From the NCBI GenBank assembly GCA_000263395.1, contig AJXE01000003.1, forward strand, positions 248,001 through 312,000: a stretch of DNA of 64,000 bases, read 5' to 3'. Position 1 is the stretch's first letter. Each line of letters opens with the position of its first letter. Below, one piece after another: positions 7,263 through 18,288 of this stretch. Below the pieces are notes generated by a model. It searched no databases. It saw only the letters and a list, made by a program, of their open reading frames with translations, and had not been told where the DNA came from. The position numbers and the translations under genes were made by a program. The DNA is from Stutzerimonas stutzeri TS44 (GTDB taxonomy: Bacteria > Pseudomonadota > Gammaproteobacteria > Pseudomonadales > Pseudomonadaceae).

Positions 7263-8429
7263 ATGCTCAATGCCCTGCGTTTCATCGGCTGGCCGCTGCT
7301 GGTAGGTATTCTCGTTGCGCTGCTGCTCATCCAACGCTATCCACAGCTGGTGGGTGGCACCACCGACAGCTACACCCTGGAGCGCGCGCCGCAGGCGATT
7401 GCGACGACACCGGGACCGAATTCCTATGCGACGGCCGTTGGCGGGGCCGCGCCGGCGGTGGCCAACCTGTACACCACCAAGGTGAGCGAAAAGCCGCAGC
7501 AGCCGCTGGCGAAGGACCCGGTGTTCCAGCGGTTCTTCAGCGACAGCCTGCCGCGCCAGCGGCGCATGGAGTCTAGCCTCGGTTCGGCGGTGATCATGAG
7601 CCCGGAAGGCTACCTGCTGACCAACAACCACGTCACCGCCAACTCGGAGCAGATCGTGGTGGCGCTGCGCGACGGTCGGGAAACCCTGGCGCGGGTCATC
7701 GGCAGCGACCCGGAAACCGATCTGGCGGTGCTCAAGATCGACCTGGCCGAACTGCCGGTGATCAAGCTCGGCCACTCCGACAGCATCCGCGTCGGCGACG
7801 TGGCGCTTGCCATCGGCAACCCGTTCGGCGTCGGCCAGACGGTGACGATGGGCATCATCAGCGCCACCGGGCGCAACCAGCTGGGCCTCAACACCTACGA
7901 GGACTTCATTCAGACCGACGCGGCGATCAACCGTGGCAATTCCGGCGGTGCCCTGGTGGATGCCAACGGCAGCCTGATCGGTATCAACACCGCGATCATC
8001 TCCGAGTCCGGCGGCTCGCAGGGTATCGGCTTCGCGATCCCGGTGAAGCTGGCGCTGGAGGTGATGACCTCGATCATCGAGCACGGCCAGGTCATCCGCG
8101 GCTGGCTGGGGGTCGAGGTGCAATCGCTGACGCAGGAACTGGCCGAGTCGTTCGGCCAGGAAGGCCGCCCGGGTATCGTGGTCGCCGGCGTCTATCGCGA
8201 TGGCCCGGCTGAACGCGCCGGCCTGCAGCCCGGCGACCTGATCCTGAGTATCGACGGCGAACAGGCCAGCGACGGGCGCAGCTCGATGAATCAGGTCGCG
8301 CGCACCCGTCCAGGCGACAAGATCGACATCGACATCCTGCGCAATGGCAAGCCGCTGACTTTCACCGCGGAAGTCGGCATGCGGCCGCCGGTTGCGGCCA
8401 CCACGCCGAAGCCCAGCAAACCCGAGTAG
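7263..8429 (+). CDS. algW: Periplasmic site-1 serine protease AlgW (DegS-like, HtrA family)
   Basis: A 388-residue protein with one N-terminal membrane anchor (about 8-24), a trypsin-like domain with catalytic His123 (TNNHVTAN), Asp153 (ETDLAVLKID) and Ser227 (NRGNSGGAL), and one C-terminal PDZ domain (about 275-375). In Pseudomonas AlgW senses misfolded outer membrane proteins and makes the first cut in the anti-sigma factor MucA, releasing AlgU. One PDZ domain plus a membrane anchor fits AlgW/DegS rather than DegP. The start ATG 7263 was chosen because the family N-terminus (MLNALRFIGWPLL) begins there. It converges with hisC, 24 bases away. Confidence 0.95.
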   Translation: MLNALRFIGWPLLVGILVALLLIQRYPQLVGGTTDSYTLERAPQAIATTPGPNSYATAVGGAAPAVANLYTTKVSEKPQQPLAKDPVFQRFFSDSLPRQRRMESSLGSAVIMSPEGYLLTNNHVTANSEQIVVALRDGRETLARVIGSDPETDLAVLKIDLAELPVIKLGHSDSIRVGDVALAIGNPFGVGQTVTMGIISATGRNQLGLNTYEDFIQTDAAINRGNSGGALVDANGSLIGINTAIISESGGSQGIGFAIPVKLALEVMTSIIEHGQVIRGWLGVEVQSLTQELAESFGQEGRPGIVVAGVYRDGPAERAGLQPGDLILSIDGEQASDGRSSMNQVARTRPGDKIDIDILRNGKPLTFTAEVGMRPPVAATTPKPSKPE

Positions 8430-8453
8430 CGCGTCGCTGCCGGCAGGCTTGTG

Positions 8454-9518
8454 TTATGCCGGCTGGCAGAGCCCGCCCAATGCCGCCAGCAGCGCCTGGT
8501 TCTGCTCCGGCGTACCGATGGTGATCCGCAGGAACTGCTCGATGCGCGGCTGGCGGAAGTGACGCACGATCACACCCTGCTCGCGCAGCCCGGCGGCGAG
8601 CCCGCCGGCATCGTGCCGTGGGTGGCGAGCGAAGATGAAGTTGGCGGCCGACGGCAGCACCTCGAAACCCAACGCCGCCAGCGCCGCGACGACCTGCTCG
8701 CGGCTGGCGATCACCTGCCGGCAGGTCTGCTCGAAATACGCGCGATCCTCGAAGGCCGCGGCGGCACCGGCAATGGCGATGCGATCCAGCGGGTAGGAGT
8801 TGAAGCTGTTCTTGATCCGCTCCAGCGCCTCGATCAGCTCGGGATGGCCGACCGCGAGGCCGACGCGCAAGCCGGCCAGCGAGCGCGACTTGGACAGCGT
8901 CTGGGTCACCAGCAGGTTCGGGTACTTATCAACGAGACTGATCGCCGTCTGGCCACCGAAGTCGATATAGGCCTCGTCCACCAGCACCACGGAATCGGGA
9001 TTGGCCTGCAGCAACTGTTCGATGGCTTCCAGCGCCAGCACTCGCCCGGTGGGAGCGTTGGGATTGGGGAAGATGATGCCACCGTTGGGCCGGCGGTAGT
9101 CCTCCACACGAATCTGAAAGGCCTCGTCCAGCGCGATGGTTTCGTAGTCGATGCCATACAGGCCGCAGTAGACCGGGTAGAAGCTGTAGGTCACATCGGG
9201 GAACAGCAGCGGCCTGCCGTGCTGGAACAGGCCGTGGAAGGCGTGTGCGAGCACCTCGTCGGAGCCGTTGCCGACGAACACTTGATTGGGCTGCACGCCG
9301 TAGTAGTCGGCCACCGCCTGCTTGAGGCGCTCGCCGTTGGGGTCGGGGTACAGCCGCAGGTCGTCGCCGATCTGCTCCTGCATCGCGGCGAGGGCGCGCG
9401 GCGACGGGCCGTAGGGGTTCTCGTTGGTGTTGAGCTTGACCAGCTTGCTCAGCTTCGGCTGCTCGCCCGGCACGTAGGGCACCAGGTCTTTGACAAAAGG
9501 ACTCCAGAAGCGACTCAC
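8454..9518 (-). CDS. hisC: Histidinol-phosphate aminotransferase
   Basis: A 354-residue fold-type I PLP aminotransferase. Visible are [13 protein letters not shown] near the N-terminus, the substrate loop [17 protein letters not shown] with the PLP-contacting Asp, and the Schiff-base lysine in [14 protein letters not shown]. It converts imidazole acetol phosphate and glutamate to histidinol phosphate. I take the GTG at 9518 as the start, giving [20 protein letters not shown], because GAGGAG lies seven bases upstream; the ATG at 9566 falls in a repeat arm. It is the last gene of the hisG-hisD-hisC run. Confidence 0.93.
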   Translation of the reverse strand: MSRFWSPFVKDLVPYVPGEQPKLSKLVKLNTNENPYGPSPRALAAMQEQIGDDLRLYPDPNGERLKQAVADYYGVQPNQVFVGNGSDEVLAHAFHGLFQHGRPLLFPDVTYSFYPVYCGLYGIDYETIALDEAFQIRVEDYRRPNGGIIFPNPNAPTGRVLALEAIEQLLQANPDSVVLVDEAYIDFGGQTAISLVDKYPNLLVTQTLSKSRSLAGLRVGLAVGHPELIEALERIKNSFNSYPLDRIAIAGAAAAFEDRAYFEQTCRQVIASREQVVAALAALGFEVLPSAANFIFARHPRHDAGGLAAGLREQGVIVRHFRQPRIEQFLRITIGTPEQNQALLAALGGLCQPA

Positions 9519-9541
9519 GGGGAACTCCTCAAAGGGTGGAA

Positions 9542-9595
9542 AGCTGGAAGCCGGAAGAACAGGCACCGGAGTGCAGTGGCTTCCAGCTTCTAGCT
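9542..9595. repeat. Gene-less hairpin of the AGCTGGAAG repeat between hisC and hisD
   Basis: Arms of 16 bases, 9542-9557 (AGCTGGAAGCCGGAAG) and 9580-9595, pair at 14 of 16 positions around a 22-base loop. The motif is the same as the heptad arms bounding the four-helix-bundle gene at 4754-5216. The right arm supplies the final codons and stop of hisD, so the element has become part of that coding sequence. Confidence 0.8.
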
Positions 9596-10906
9596 ATCAG
9601 CTTTAATCCGATATTCCGCACTGCGCGCGTGAGCGGTCAGCGACTCGCCACGGGCCAGCACCGAGGCGATCCTGCCCAGCTCCGAGGCACCCTCGGCCGA
9701 GCAATGGATGATCGACGAGCGCTTCTGGAAGTCGTACACGCCCAGCGGCGAGGAGAAGCGCGCAGTGCCGGAAGTCGGCAGCACGTGGTTGGGGCCGGCG
9801 CAGTAGTCGCCCAGCGCCTCGGCGGTGTAGCGGCCCATGAAGATCGCGCCGGCATGGCGGATCTGCGGCAGGTACTGCTCGGGATTTTCCACCGACAGCT
9901 CCAGGTGCTCCGGCGCGATGCGGTTGGCGACCTCGATGGCCTGGGCCATGTCGGCAACCTGGATCAGCGCGCCGCGGCCCAGCATCGAGATACGGGCGAT
10001 GGCCTCGCGCTCCAGGGTCGGCAGCAGCCGGGCAATGCTCTCGGCGACGCGATCGAGGAACGCCGCGTCCGGGCTGACCAGGATCGCCTGCGCGTCCTCG
10101 TCGTGCTCGGCCTGGGAGAACAGGTCCATCGCGATCCAGTCCGGATCGGTCTGGCCATCGCAGACCACGAGAATCTCCGACGGGCCGGCGATCATGTCGA
10201 TACCGACCTGGCCGAACACGTGGCGCTTGGCCGTAGCGACATAGATGTTGCCGGGGCCGACGATCTTGTCCACCGGCGGCACGCTTTCGGTGCCGTAGGC
10301 CAGCGCGGCCACGGCCTGCGCGCCGCCGATGGTGAACACGCGGTCTACCCCGGCGATGCACGCCGCGGCCAGCACCAGTTCATTGACCTCGCCGCGCGGA
10401 GTCGGCACCACCATCACCACCTCGGGCACGCCGGCGACCTTGGCCGGGATGGCATTCATCAGTACCGACGACGGATAGGACGCCTTGCCGCCCGGCACAT
10501 AGAGGCCGGCGCGATCCAGCGGGGTGACTTTCTGCCCGAGCACCGTGCCGTCGGCCTCGATGTAGGTCCAGGAATCCTGCTTCTGCCGCTCGTGATAGAG
10601 GCGCACGCGCTCGGCGGCCAGCTCCAGCGCCTTGCGCTGCTCCGGCGTGATGCGCTCCAGTGCCTGTTCCAGGCGCGCGCGCGGCAGGATCAGGTCGGCC
10701 ATGCCGGCGACTTCCAGGCCGTCGAAGCGCTGGGTCAGCTCCACCAGCGCCGCATCGCCACGGCTGCGCACCGCCTGGATGATCTCCAGCACGCGAGCAT
10801 TCACGCCGTCATCGGAGACGCTTTCCCAGCTCAGCAGATGATCCAGGTGCCGGGCGAAATCGGCATCGGCAGCGTTGAGTCGGCGAATGGCGGCGGGAAC
10901 GGTCAT
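9590..10906 (-). CDS. hisD: Histidinol dehydrogenase
   Basis: A 438-residue enzyme that oxidises histidinol to histidine with two NAD+, using zinc. Diagnostic stretches are [27 protein letters not shown], the GPSEILVV loop and the metal/catalytic region with AEHDEDAQA and APEHLEL, plus [21 protein letters not shown]. The start [10 protein letters not shown] is preceded by GAGG at proper spacing, unlike the ATG 12 bases earlier. The last residues (KADS) and stop are encoded by a repeat arm. Confidence 0.95.
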   Translation of the reverse strand: MTVPAAIRRLNAADADFARHLDHLLSWESVSDDGVNARVLEIIQAVRSRGDAALVELTQRFDGLEVAGMADLILPRARLEQALERITPEQRKALELAAERVRLYHERQKQDSWTYIEADGTVLGQKVTPLDRAGLYVPGGKASYPSSVLMNAIPAKVAGVPEVVMVVPTPRGEVNELVLAAACIAGVDRVFTIGGAQAVAALAYGTESVPPVDKIVGPGNIYVATAKRHVFGQVGIDMIAGPSEILVVCDGQTDPDWIAMDLFSQAEHDEDAQAILVSPDAAFLDRVAESIARLLPTLEREAIARISMLGRGALIQVADMAQAIEVANRIAPEHLELSVENPEQYLPQIRHAGAIFMGRYTAEALGDYCAGPNHVLPTSGTARFSSPLGVYDFQKRSSIIHCSAEGASELGRIASVLARGESLTAHARSAEYRIKADS

Positions 10907-11074
10907 GGCGGGCCTCATGGTTGGCTAGGCATCGGGAACTGTCGCGGTCGTTGCGTGCAACGACCCGAAGGTCAGGCTCTCAGGCGCCGCTAGATTAGCA
11001 AGCCGCCCGCGTGCGCACCCGTGATTTTCGGCTATGGCACGGATAGCTGCGGGCGTGGCGGCGCCGAGGCGGGG

Positions 11075-11707
11075 TCAGTGCGGGTGTCGCTCGACGGCGG
11101 CGCGCAGCGAGTCGATCAGCGCCTGGATGCGCGCATGCTGCATCTTCATCGAGGCCTTGTTGACCACCAGCCGCGAGCTGATGGTAGCGATCAGCTCCTG
11201 CGGCTCCAGGCCGTTGGCGCGCAGGGTGTTGCCGGTGTCGACCACGTCGATGATCTTGTCGGCCAGCCCCACCAGCGGCGCCAGCTCCATCGAGCCGTAG
11301 AGCTTGATGATGTCGACCTGGCGGCCCTGCTCGGCGTAGTAGCGCTTGGCGACGTTGACGAACTTGGTGGCCACGCGCAGGCGCCCCTTGGGCTGCGGCG
11401 CACCGACCTTGCCGGCGGTCATCAGCTTGCAGTTGGCGATCTTCAGGTCGAGCGGCTCGTACAGCCCCTGACCGCCGTACTCCATCAGCACGTCCTTGCC
11501 GGCGACGCCGAGGTCCGCCGCGCCGTGCTCGACATAGGTCGGCACGTCGGTGGCACGCACGATCAGCAGGCGCACGTCATCCTGGGTGGTCGGGATGATC
11601 AGCTTGCGGCTCTTGTCCGGGTTCTCGGTGGGCACGATGCCGGCGGCGGCGAGCAGCGGCAGGGTGTCATCGAGAATGCGGCCTTTGGATAGGGCGATGG
11701 TGAGCAT
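11075..11707 (-). CDS. hisG: ATP phosphoribosyltransferase, short form
   Basis: A 210-residue HisG of the short type, lacking the C-terminal regulatory domain of the long form, so it should need HisZ as a partner (family knowledge; hisZ is not in the window). Visible motifs are [15 protein letters not shown], the [13 protein letters not shown] segment and the PRPP-binding region [15 protein letters not shown]. It catalyses the first step of histidine synthesis. The start [10 protein letters not shown] was chosen over a longer frame without family similarity. hisD follows after 168 bases. Confidence 0.95.
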   Translation of the reverse strand: MLTIALSKGRILDDTLPLLAAAGIVPTENPDKSRKLIIPTTQDDVRLLIVRATDVPTYVEHGAADLGVAGKDVLMEYGGQGLYEPLDLKIANCKLMTAGKVGAPQPKGRLRVATKFVNVAKRYYAEQGRQVDIIKLYGSMELAPLVGLADKIIDVVDTGNTLRANGLEPQELIATISSRLVVNKASMKMQHARIQALIDSLRAAVERHPH

Positions 11708-11820
11708 TGCGTTAATCCTTGGGTTTCCGCTCGTTCGGCGGTCAAAAGCTGGCTTTAATCGGACAGGCGCAGGACGGGTACAGTCCGCCCTGCGTGTTAC
11801 TGCGCCCTCGAGCGGGCTTT

Positions 11821-13426
<1,606 letters not shown>

Positions 13427-13526
13427 GTTCAACCTCGATCGGCGCAGGACGCGCACGGGCCGGCCATCATACAAAAAAGCCCGAAGGCTGCGAACCCCGA
13501 ACCGCGTCGCCGCGGCGCGGTTAGTC

Positions 13527-14018
13527 TCATTCCAGCGTCTCGGCCGCCTGATCGCGCTCAGAACGCCGCGCCTGTCGGCCACTGTCGCTCTGTACCGCCG
13601 GGAAGCGCGATGAGGCGAAGCGCACCACCAGGATCGCCAGCGCCAGCAGCAGGATCGCCCCGGACACATAGACCACGCCCATGTCGGGACGATGGTGATG
13701 GGAAATATCGGAGATCAGCAGTCGGGTCAGCGCAGTGATCGCCACATAGATCAGGAAGCGCACCGGCATGTGGTTGGTCTTGAAATAGATGCCGACCATC
13801 GCACCCAATTCGAGGTAGATGAACAGCAGCAGAATATCGTCGACCGTGATCTGGCCTTTCTCGACCATGCCGAGGAAGGCCAGGAAAGCCGCCCATGCCG
13901 TCACGCCACCGATGGCGAACAGCGCCAGGTAATGAAACCCCTCGACCAGCAGGTTACCCAGCGCCTCGGCCAGACCATGAAGCTGCTCGCGCATGCGTTC
14001 GGCCCAGCGCAGGCTCAT
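13527..14018 (-). CDS. psiE: PsiE-family phosphate-starvation-inducible membrane protein
   Basis: A 163-residue protein with about four predicted membrane segments (roughly 25-50, 60-80, 85-105 and 118-140) and the family patterns FIYLELGAMVGIYF and PVRFLIYVAITALTRLLI. A basic, hydrophilic tail follows (SGRQARRSERDQ). The molecular function of PsiE is unknown. Its ATG overlaps the mlaB stop as ATGA, so it is probably translated with the mla operon, an uncommon setting as far as I know. It is 100 bases upstream of ibaG. Confidence 0.85.
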   Translation of the reverse strand: MSLRWAERMREQLHGLAEALGNLLVEGFHYLALFAIGGVTAWAAFLAFLGMVEKGQITVDDILLLFIYLELGAMVGIYFKTNHMPVRFLIYVAITALTRLLISDISHHHRPDMGVVYVSGAILLLALAILVVRFASSRFPAVQSDSGRQARRSERDQAAETLE

Positions 14019-14347
14019 CTACTACTGCTCCCCGCAGGCGCCGCATCCAGCGGCAGGATGTCCAGCAACCCGGAGACCCGGGCGATTTCCAGCATGTCGG
14101 CCGGCATCCCGCTGATGCGCACCGGGCGCTGTGCCGCTCGGGCGTCGCGCATGAAGGCCAGCAACAGCGACAGGCCGACACTGCTGGACTTTTCTATCGC
14201 CGAGCAATCCACCACCAGTTCCGCGCCTGCGTCTGCGCGAATCAGCCCCCGGCCCTGCTCGCGCAGAGCTGGACCGGTGTGCAGATCGAGCACGCCGAGC
14301 AGGCGCAACGTACCGCCGGGCACGCTCTCGATGCGCCCGTCACTCAT
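14015..14347 (-). CDS. mlaB: STAS-domain protein MlaB of the phospholipid transporter
   Basis: A 110-residue STAS-domain protein beginning MSDGRIESVPGGTLRL, with the typical phosphorylatable-loop region LVVDCSAIEKSSSVGLSLLL. MlaB binds the MlaF ATPase and stabilises the MlaFEDB complex in the inner membrane. The start at 14347 was chosen because it aligns with STAS boundaries and overlaps the mlaC end. It overlaps psiE by four bases. Confidence 0.88.
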   Translation of the reverse strand: MSDGRIESVPGGTLRLLGVLDLHTGPALREQGRGLIRADAGAELVVDCSAIEKSSSVGLSLLLAFMRDARAAQRPVRISGMPADMLEIARVSGLLDILPLDAAPAGSSSR

Positions 14348-14987
14348 TGCCGCCAGCCTGTTGACCGACCGAGGTATCCTTGGCGCGGGCCACGACATCG
14401 GCCCAACCGTCGATGGTCTTGTCCAGATCGCCGCCGTTCTTCTGCATCGAGTCGGCGAACTGGTCGCGGAACAGTTTGCCGATGTTGATGCCGTTGATGA
14501 TCACGTTGCGCACACGCCATTCGCCGTCATTGACCATCGTATAGGACACCGGATAGATCTCGCCCTGGCGGCCGACCACTTCCATGCCGACACTGGTGCG
14601 CTTGCCATCCTGCTTGCCGGTGGGCGGCAGCACGCGGATCTGCTGGTTGTTGTACTCCAGTAGGGCGTTGCCATAGAACTGCATCAGGCTGCGCTTGAAG
14701 TTCTCCTGGAAGCGCGTCATCTGCTCGGGCGTGGCGCTGCGCGCGTACTTGACGGTCATGATGCTGCGCGAGATGCCTTCGGCATCCACCACCGGGCCGA
14801 GGATGCCGTTGAGCGCCTCGTAGAAGGCCGACGGATCGCTGCGGTAGCGCTCCTTGTTGGCTTGCAGATCGGCCAGCAGTCGGTCGGTGGTCTGCTGGAT
14901 CAACTGGTGCGGACTCACCGCAGCCTGGGCGAACAGCGGCAGTACCGCCAGCAGCACCAGCAATCCGCGACGCAAGGCAGTCATCAT
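14340..14987 (-). CDS. mlaC: Periplasmic phospholipid-binding protein MlaC
   Basis: A 215-residue secreted protein with a clear signal peptide (MMTALRRGLLVLLAVLPLFAQA|AV). It has Ttg2D/MlaC family features: YSDPSAFYEALNGILGPVVD-like helices, MTRFQENFKRSLMQFYGNALLEY and a C-terminal GEWRVRNVIINGINIGKLFRDQF. It carries lipids between the outer-membrane MlaA complex and MlaFEDB. ATG 14987 was chosen, with AGGAG eight bases upstream; the GTG at 14996 overlaps that ribosome binding site. Confidence 0.93.
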   Translation of the reverse strand: MMTALRRGLLVLLAVLPLFAQAAVSPHQLIQQTTDRLLADLQANKERYRSDPSAFYEALNGILGPVVDAEGISRSIMTVKYARSATPEQMTRFQENFKRSLMQFYGNALLEYNNQQIRVLPPTGKQDGKRTSVGMEVVGRQGEIYPVSYTMVNDGEWRVRNVIINGINIGKLFRDQFADSMQKNGGDLDKTIDGWADVVARAKDTSVGQQAGGNE

Positions 14988-15000
14988 TCGAAGCACTCCT

Positions 15001-15459
15001 TTATTCCTTGTTAACCGAGTTGAGCAGGAATTTGCCGATCAGGTCTTCGAGCACCAGAGAGGACTGGGTGTCGCTGATCGTGTCGCCATTGCCGAGAGTC
15101 TCCTCGTCACCGCCGACGCTGATGCCGATGTACTTCTCGCCGAGCAGCCCGGCGGTGAGGATCGAGGCGGTGGAATCGAGCGGCAGCATGTCGACATCCT
15201 GCTGGATTTCCATCGTCACGCGACCGGTGAAGCTGTCGCGATCCAGATCGATGGCCGTGACCCTGCCGATGGTCACACCGGCCATGGTCACCTTGGATCT
15301 GACCGTCAGACCGGCAATATTGTCGAAATAGGCATACACCTTGTAGGTATCGGCATCGCCGACACTCAACCCGCTGACCCGCAGCGACAGCAGCAACATG
15401 GCCAGCAGGCCGGCAAGCAGGAACAGGCCGACACCCGTTTCCAGTGTGCGGATACGCAT
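15001..15459 (-). CDS. mlaD: Outer-membrane lipid asymmetry MCE protein MlaD
   Basis: A 152-residue MCE-domain protein with one N-terminal membrane helix (about 8-28) and the domain core TYKVYAYFDNIAGLTVRSKV, then VTIGRVTAIDLD and GLLGEKYIGISVGG. MlaD forms the periplasmic hexameric ring of the transporter. Its ATG overlaps the mlaE stop, so translation is coupled. A longer open frame upstream is out of register with mlaE and is not real coding. Confidence 0.94.
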   Translation of the reverse strand: MRIRTLETGVGLFLLAGLLAMLLLSLRVSGLSVGDADTYKVYAYFDNIAGLTVRSKVTMAGVTIGRVTAIDLDRDSFTGRVTMEIQQDVDMLPLDSTASILTAGLLGEKYIGISVGGDEETLGNGDTISDTQSSLVLEDLIGKFLLNSVNKE

Positions 15460-16256
15460 CAGAAATCTCCAAACATCAAGGCGGTCAGAATGAAATCGAG
15501 GCCCAGCACGGCCAGCGAGGCGTACACCACGGTCCGCGTCGTGGCCCGACTGATCCCCTCGGACGTGGGCTCGCAGTCGTAGCCCTGGAACACCGCGATC
15601 CAGGTCACCACCAGCGCGAACACCAGGCTCTTGATCACGCCGTTGAGCACGTCCGAATGGAAGTCGACGCTGTTCTGCATGTTGACCCAGTAGGAACCTT
15701 CGTAGACACCGAGCCAGTCCACGGCGACCATCGCCCCGCCCCAGATGCCGACCACGTTGAAGATCAGCGTCAGCAGCGGCAGCGAGATGAAGCCTGCCCA
15801 CAACCGCGGCGCGATGATGTACTTGAGCGGGTCGACACCGATCATCTCCAGGCTCGACAACTGCTCGGTGGACTTCATGTTGCCGATCTCGGCCGCCAGC
15901 GCGGAGCCCGCACGCCCGGCGAACAGCAGCGCCGTGACCACCGGGCCGAGCTCGCGCAGCAGCGTCAGCGCGACCATCTGCCCGACCGCCTGCTCCGAGC
16001 CGTAGCTGCTGAGGATGTTGTAGCCCTGCAGCGCCAGCACCATGCCGATGAAGATGCCGGACACGACGATGATCGCCAGCGACAGCACACCCACCGAATA
16101 GAGCTGCTTGACCAGCAGCGCCAGGCCGTTGCGCAGTCCGCTACGGCCGAACAGCGCATGCACCAGGAATATCGTCGAGCGCCCCAGCGCCGCGAGCACA
16201 TCGAGCCCTGCGCGACCGAGCAGGGCGATCCTGTCCAACAGCGAACGCTTACGCAT
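15459..16256 (-). CDS. mlaE: Phospholipid ABC transporter permease MlaE
   Basis: A 265-residue MlaE/YrbE permease with about five to six membrane helices and the family signature [27 protein letters not shown], followed by [21 protein letters not shown]. It is the membrane channel of MlaFEDB. The start [12 protein letters not shown] overlaps the mlaF end by eight bases; mlaD follows with a stop/start overlap. Confidence 0.95.
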   Translation of the reverse strand: MRKRSLLDRIALLGRAGLDVLAALGRSTIFLVHALFGRSGLRNGLALLVKQLYSVGVLSLAIIVVSGIFIGMVLALQGYNILSSYGSEQAVGQMVALTLLRELGPVVTALLFAGRAGSALAAEIGNMKSTEQLSSLEMIGVDPLKYIIAPRLWAGFISLPLLTLIFNVVGIWGGAMVAVDWLGVYEGSYWVNMQNSVDFHSDVLNGVIKSLVFALVVTWIAVFQGYDCEPTSEGISRATTRTVVYASLAVLGLDFILTALMFGDF

Positions 16257-17064
16257 CGGTGCCTCCCAGCAGATCGTCAGCATAGGCCGGCGCCGGAAAA
16301 TGGAACGGCACCGGGCCGTCGGCCGAACCCGTCATGAACTGGCGGATGCGCGGATTGTCCGACTCCATCAACTCGGCCGGCACCCCTTGGCCGAGCACCT
16401 GGCCGTCGCCGACCACATAGATGTAATCGGCAATGGAAGCGGTCTCCGCCAGATCGTGGGACACGACGATGCTGGTGATGCCCAGCGCATCGTTGAGCAG
16501 CCGGATCAGTTGCACCAGAACGCCCATCGCGATCGGGTCCTGGCCGGCGAACGGCTCGTCGTACATGAGAATCTGCGGATCCAGCGCGATCGCCCGCGCC
16601 AGCGCCACGCGCCGCTTCATGCCGCCGGACAGCTCGTCGGGCATCAGCTCGACGGCACCGCGCAGACCGACCGCCTGCAGCTTCATCAGCACGATGTCGC
16701 GGATCATCTCTTCCGGCAGCCGGGTGTGCACCCGCAACGGGAAGGCGACGTTCTCGAACACATCGAGATCGGTGAACAGTGCTCCGCTCTGGAACAGCAC
16801 GCCCATCTGCTTGCGCATGTTGAACAGATCGCTGCGCGAAAGGCTCGGCAGGTTGTTGCCAGCCACCCAGATTTCACCGCGACTGGGCATCAACTGGGCG
16901 GCGATCAGGCGCAGCAGGGTCGTCTTGCCGCAGCCGGACGGCCCCATGATTGCCGTGACCTTGCCGCGCGGAATGGCAATATCGATATTGTCGAAGATAC
17001 TTCGCTCACCGCGCATGAAGGTCACTCCCTTCAGCTCGACGGCGAAGTCGTTGCAGGCGCTCAT
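16249..17064 (-). CDS. mlaF: Phospholipid ABC transporter ATP-binding protein MlaF
   Basis: A 271-residue ABC ATPase with Walker [10 protein letters not shown], signature [14 protein letters not shown], Walker [13 protein letters not shown] and switch His in SHD. It powers lipid movement by MlaE. The start [13 protein letters not shown] is preceded by GGAG at good spacing; the longer frame to 17244 reads through the promoter region. It is the first gene of mlaFEDCB. Confidence 0.95.
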   Translation of the reverse strand: MSACNDFAVELKGVTFMRGERSIFDNIDIAIPRGKVTAIMGPSGCGKTTLLRLIAAQLMPSRGEIWVAGNNLPSLSRSDLFNMRKQMGVLFQSGALFTDLDVFENVAFPLRVHTRLPEEMIRDIVLMKLQAVGLRGAVELMPDELSGGMKRRVALARAIALDPQILMYDEPFAGQDPIAMGVLVQLIRLLNDALGITSIVVSHDLAETASIADYIYVVGDGQVLGQGVPAELMESDNPRIRQFMTGSADGPVPFHFPAPAYADDLLGGTDA

Positions 17065-17148
17065 CTGGTCTCCTTGCATGCAGTCTGCGAAACAGACGGT
17101 TCCCAACCGCCGCGGGATACTCTCTGCGCTGACCGCTTTCGGCCGCGC

Positions 17149-17281
17149 ACTATAGCACGCAGCCACCGACCCGGAATTTGCTGGCGCGCCCATTGCAGGC
17201 GCCCCGCGCTCCCTGCGCCGTTGACGAGGCCGGCGAAGGGCCAACTTTTCTGATCGGCGCGCGCCCGATTGGCGCTATAAT
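17149..17281. promoter_or_regulatory. Divergent mlaF / kdsD promoter region
   Basis: Two -10-like boxes face apart: TATAGT on the minus strand (17154-17149) for mlaF, and TATAAT on the plus strand (17276-17281), 33 bases before kdsD. No good -35 hexamer is paired with either, so the exact promoters are tentative. Confidence 0.45.
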
Positions 17282-17313
17282 CTTGCGCTTTTTCACCGGA
17301 CGATCCCGCCACG

Positions 17314-18288
17314 ATGAGCCAGAGCAGCCAACTGATCGACACCGCGCAGCGCACCATCCAGCTGGAAACCGAAGCCGTCGAACAGCTTCGCAGCCGCATC
17401 GACGAGCGTTTCGTGCGAGCCTGCGAGCTGATCCTCGCCTGCAAGGGGCGCGTGGTGGTGGTGGGCATGGGCAAGTCCGGCCACATCGGCCGCAAGATCG
17501 CCGCGACCCTGGCCAGCACCGGCACTCCGGCATTCTTCGTGCACCCTGCCGAGGCCAGCCACGGCGACATGGGCATGATCACCCGCGACGACGTGGTGCT
17601 GGCCTTGTCCAACTCCGGCACCACCAGTGAGATCGTCACCCTGCTGCCACTGATCAAGCGCCTGGGCCTCGGTCTGATCAGCATGACCGGCAACCCCGAA
17701 TCGGTGCTGGCCAAGGCTGCCGCAGTCAATCTCGACGCCAGCGTGGCGGTGGAAGCCTGCCCGCTCAACCTGGCCCCCACCTCCTCGACCACCGTCAGCC
17801 TGGTGCTCGGCGACGCGCTCGCCATCGCCCTGCTCGAAGCACGCGGCTTCACCGCCGAGGATTTCGCCTTCTCGCACCCGGGCGGTGCGCTCGGCCGCCG
17901 CCTGCTGCTCAAGGTCGAACACGTGATGCACACCGGCGAGCGCCTGCCCAAGGTCGGGCGCGGCACCTCGCTGCGCGACGCCCTGCTGGAAATGACCCGC
18001 AAAGGGCTGGGCATGACCATCGTGGTGGAACGCGATGGACGCCTGGCAGGGATCTTCACCGACGGCGACCTGCGCCGCACCCTCGACAAGGGCATCGACG
18101 TACGCCAGTCGCTCATCGACGACGTCATGACTGCCCGCGGCAAGACGGCCAATGCCGACATGCTGGCCGCCGAGGCGCTGAAGATCATGGAGGACCACAA
18201 GATCAACTCGCTGGTGGTCATCGACGCCGCGGGCCTGCCGGTCGGCGCGCTGAACATGCACGACCTGCTGCGTGCGGGAGTGATGTGA
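17314..18288 (+). CDS. kdsD: D-arabinose 5-phosphate isomerase KdsD
   Basis: A 324-residue sugar isomerase. A SIS domain comes first (GKGRVVVVGMGKSGHIGRKIAATLASTG-type loop, then LSNSGTTSEIV and PTSSTTVSLVLGDALA). Two CBS domains follow, from about residue 205 to the end. It converts ribulose 5-phosphate to arabinose 5-phosphate for Kdo and LPS synthesis. It overlaps kdsC by the stop/start ATGA-type junction and heads the kds-lpt run. Confidence 0.95.
   Translation: MSQSSQLIDTAQRTIQLETEAVEQLRSRIDERFVRACELILACKGRVVVVGMGKSGHIGRKIAATLASTGTPAFFVHPAEASHGDMGMITRDDVVLALSNSGTTSEIVTLLPLIKRLGLGLISMTGNPESVLAKAAAVNLDASVAVEACPLNLAPTSSTTVSLVLGDALAIALLEARGFTAEDFAFSHPGGALGRRLLLKVEHVMHTGERLPKVGRGTSLRDALLEMTRKGLGMTIVVERDGRLAGIFTDGDLRRTLDKGIDVRQSLIDDVMTARGKTANADMLAAEALKIMEDHKINSLVVIDAAGLPVGALNMHDLLRAGVM

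Noticed and set aside
11803-11816. Small hairpin GCCCTCGAGCGGGC as a terminator between hisG and murA
   Set aside because: The T run follows on the plus strand only, opposite to transcription of both genes, and the stem is short.
15460-15801. An N-terminal extension of mlaD up to 15801
   Set aside because: It overlaps mlaE in another frame with no MCE-family sequence; the ATG at 15459 overlapping the mlaE stop fits operon coupling.
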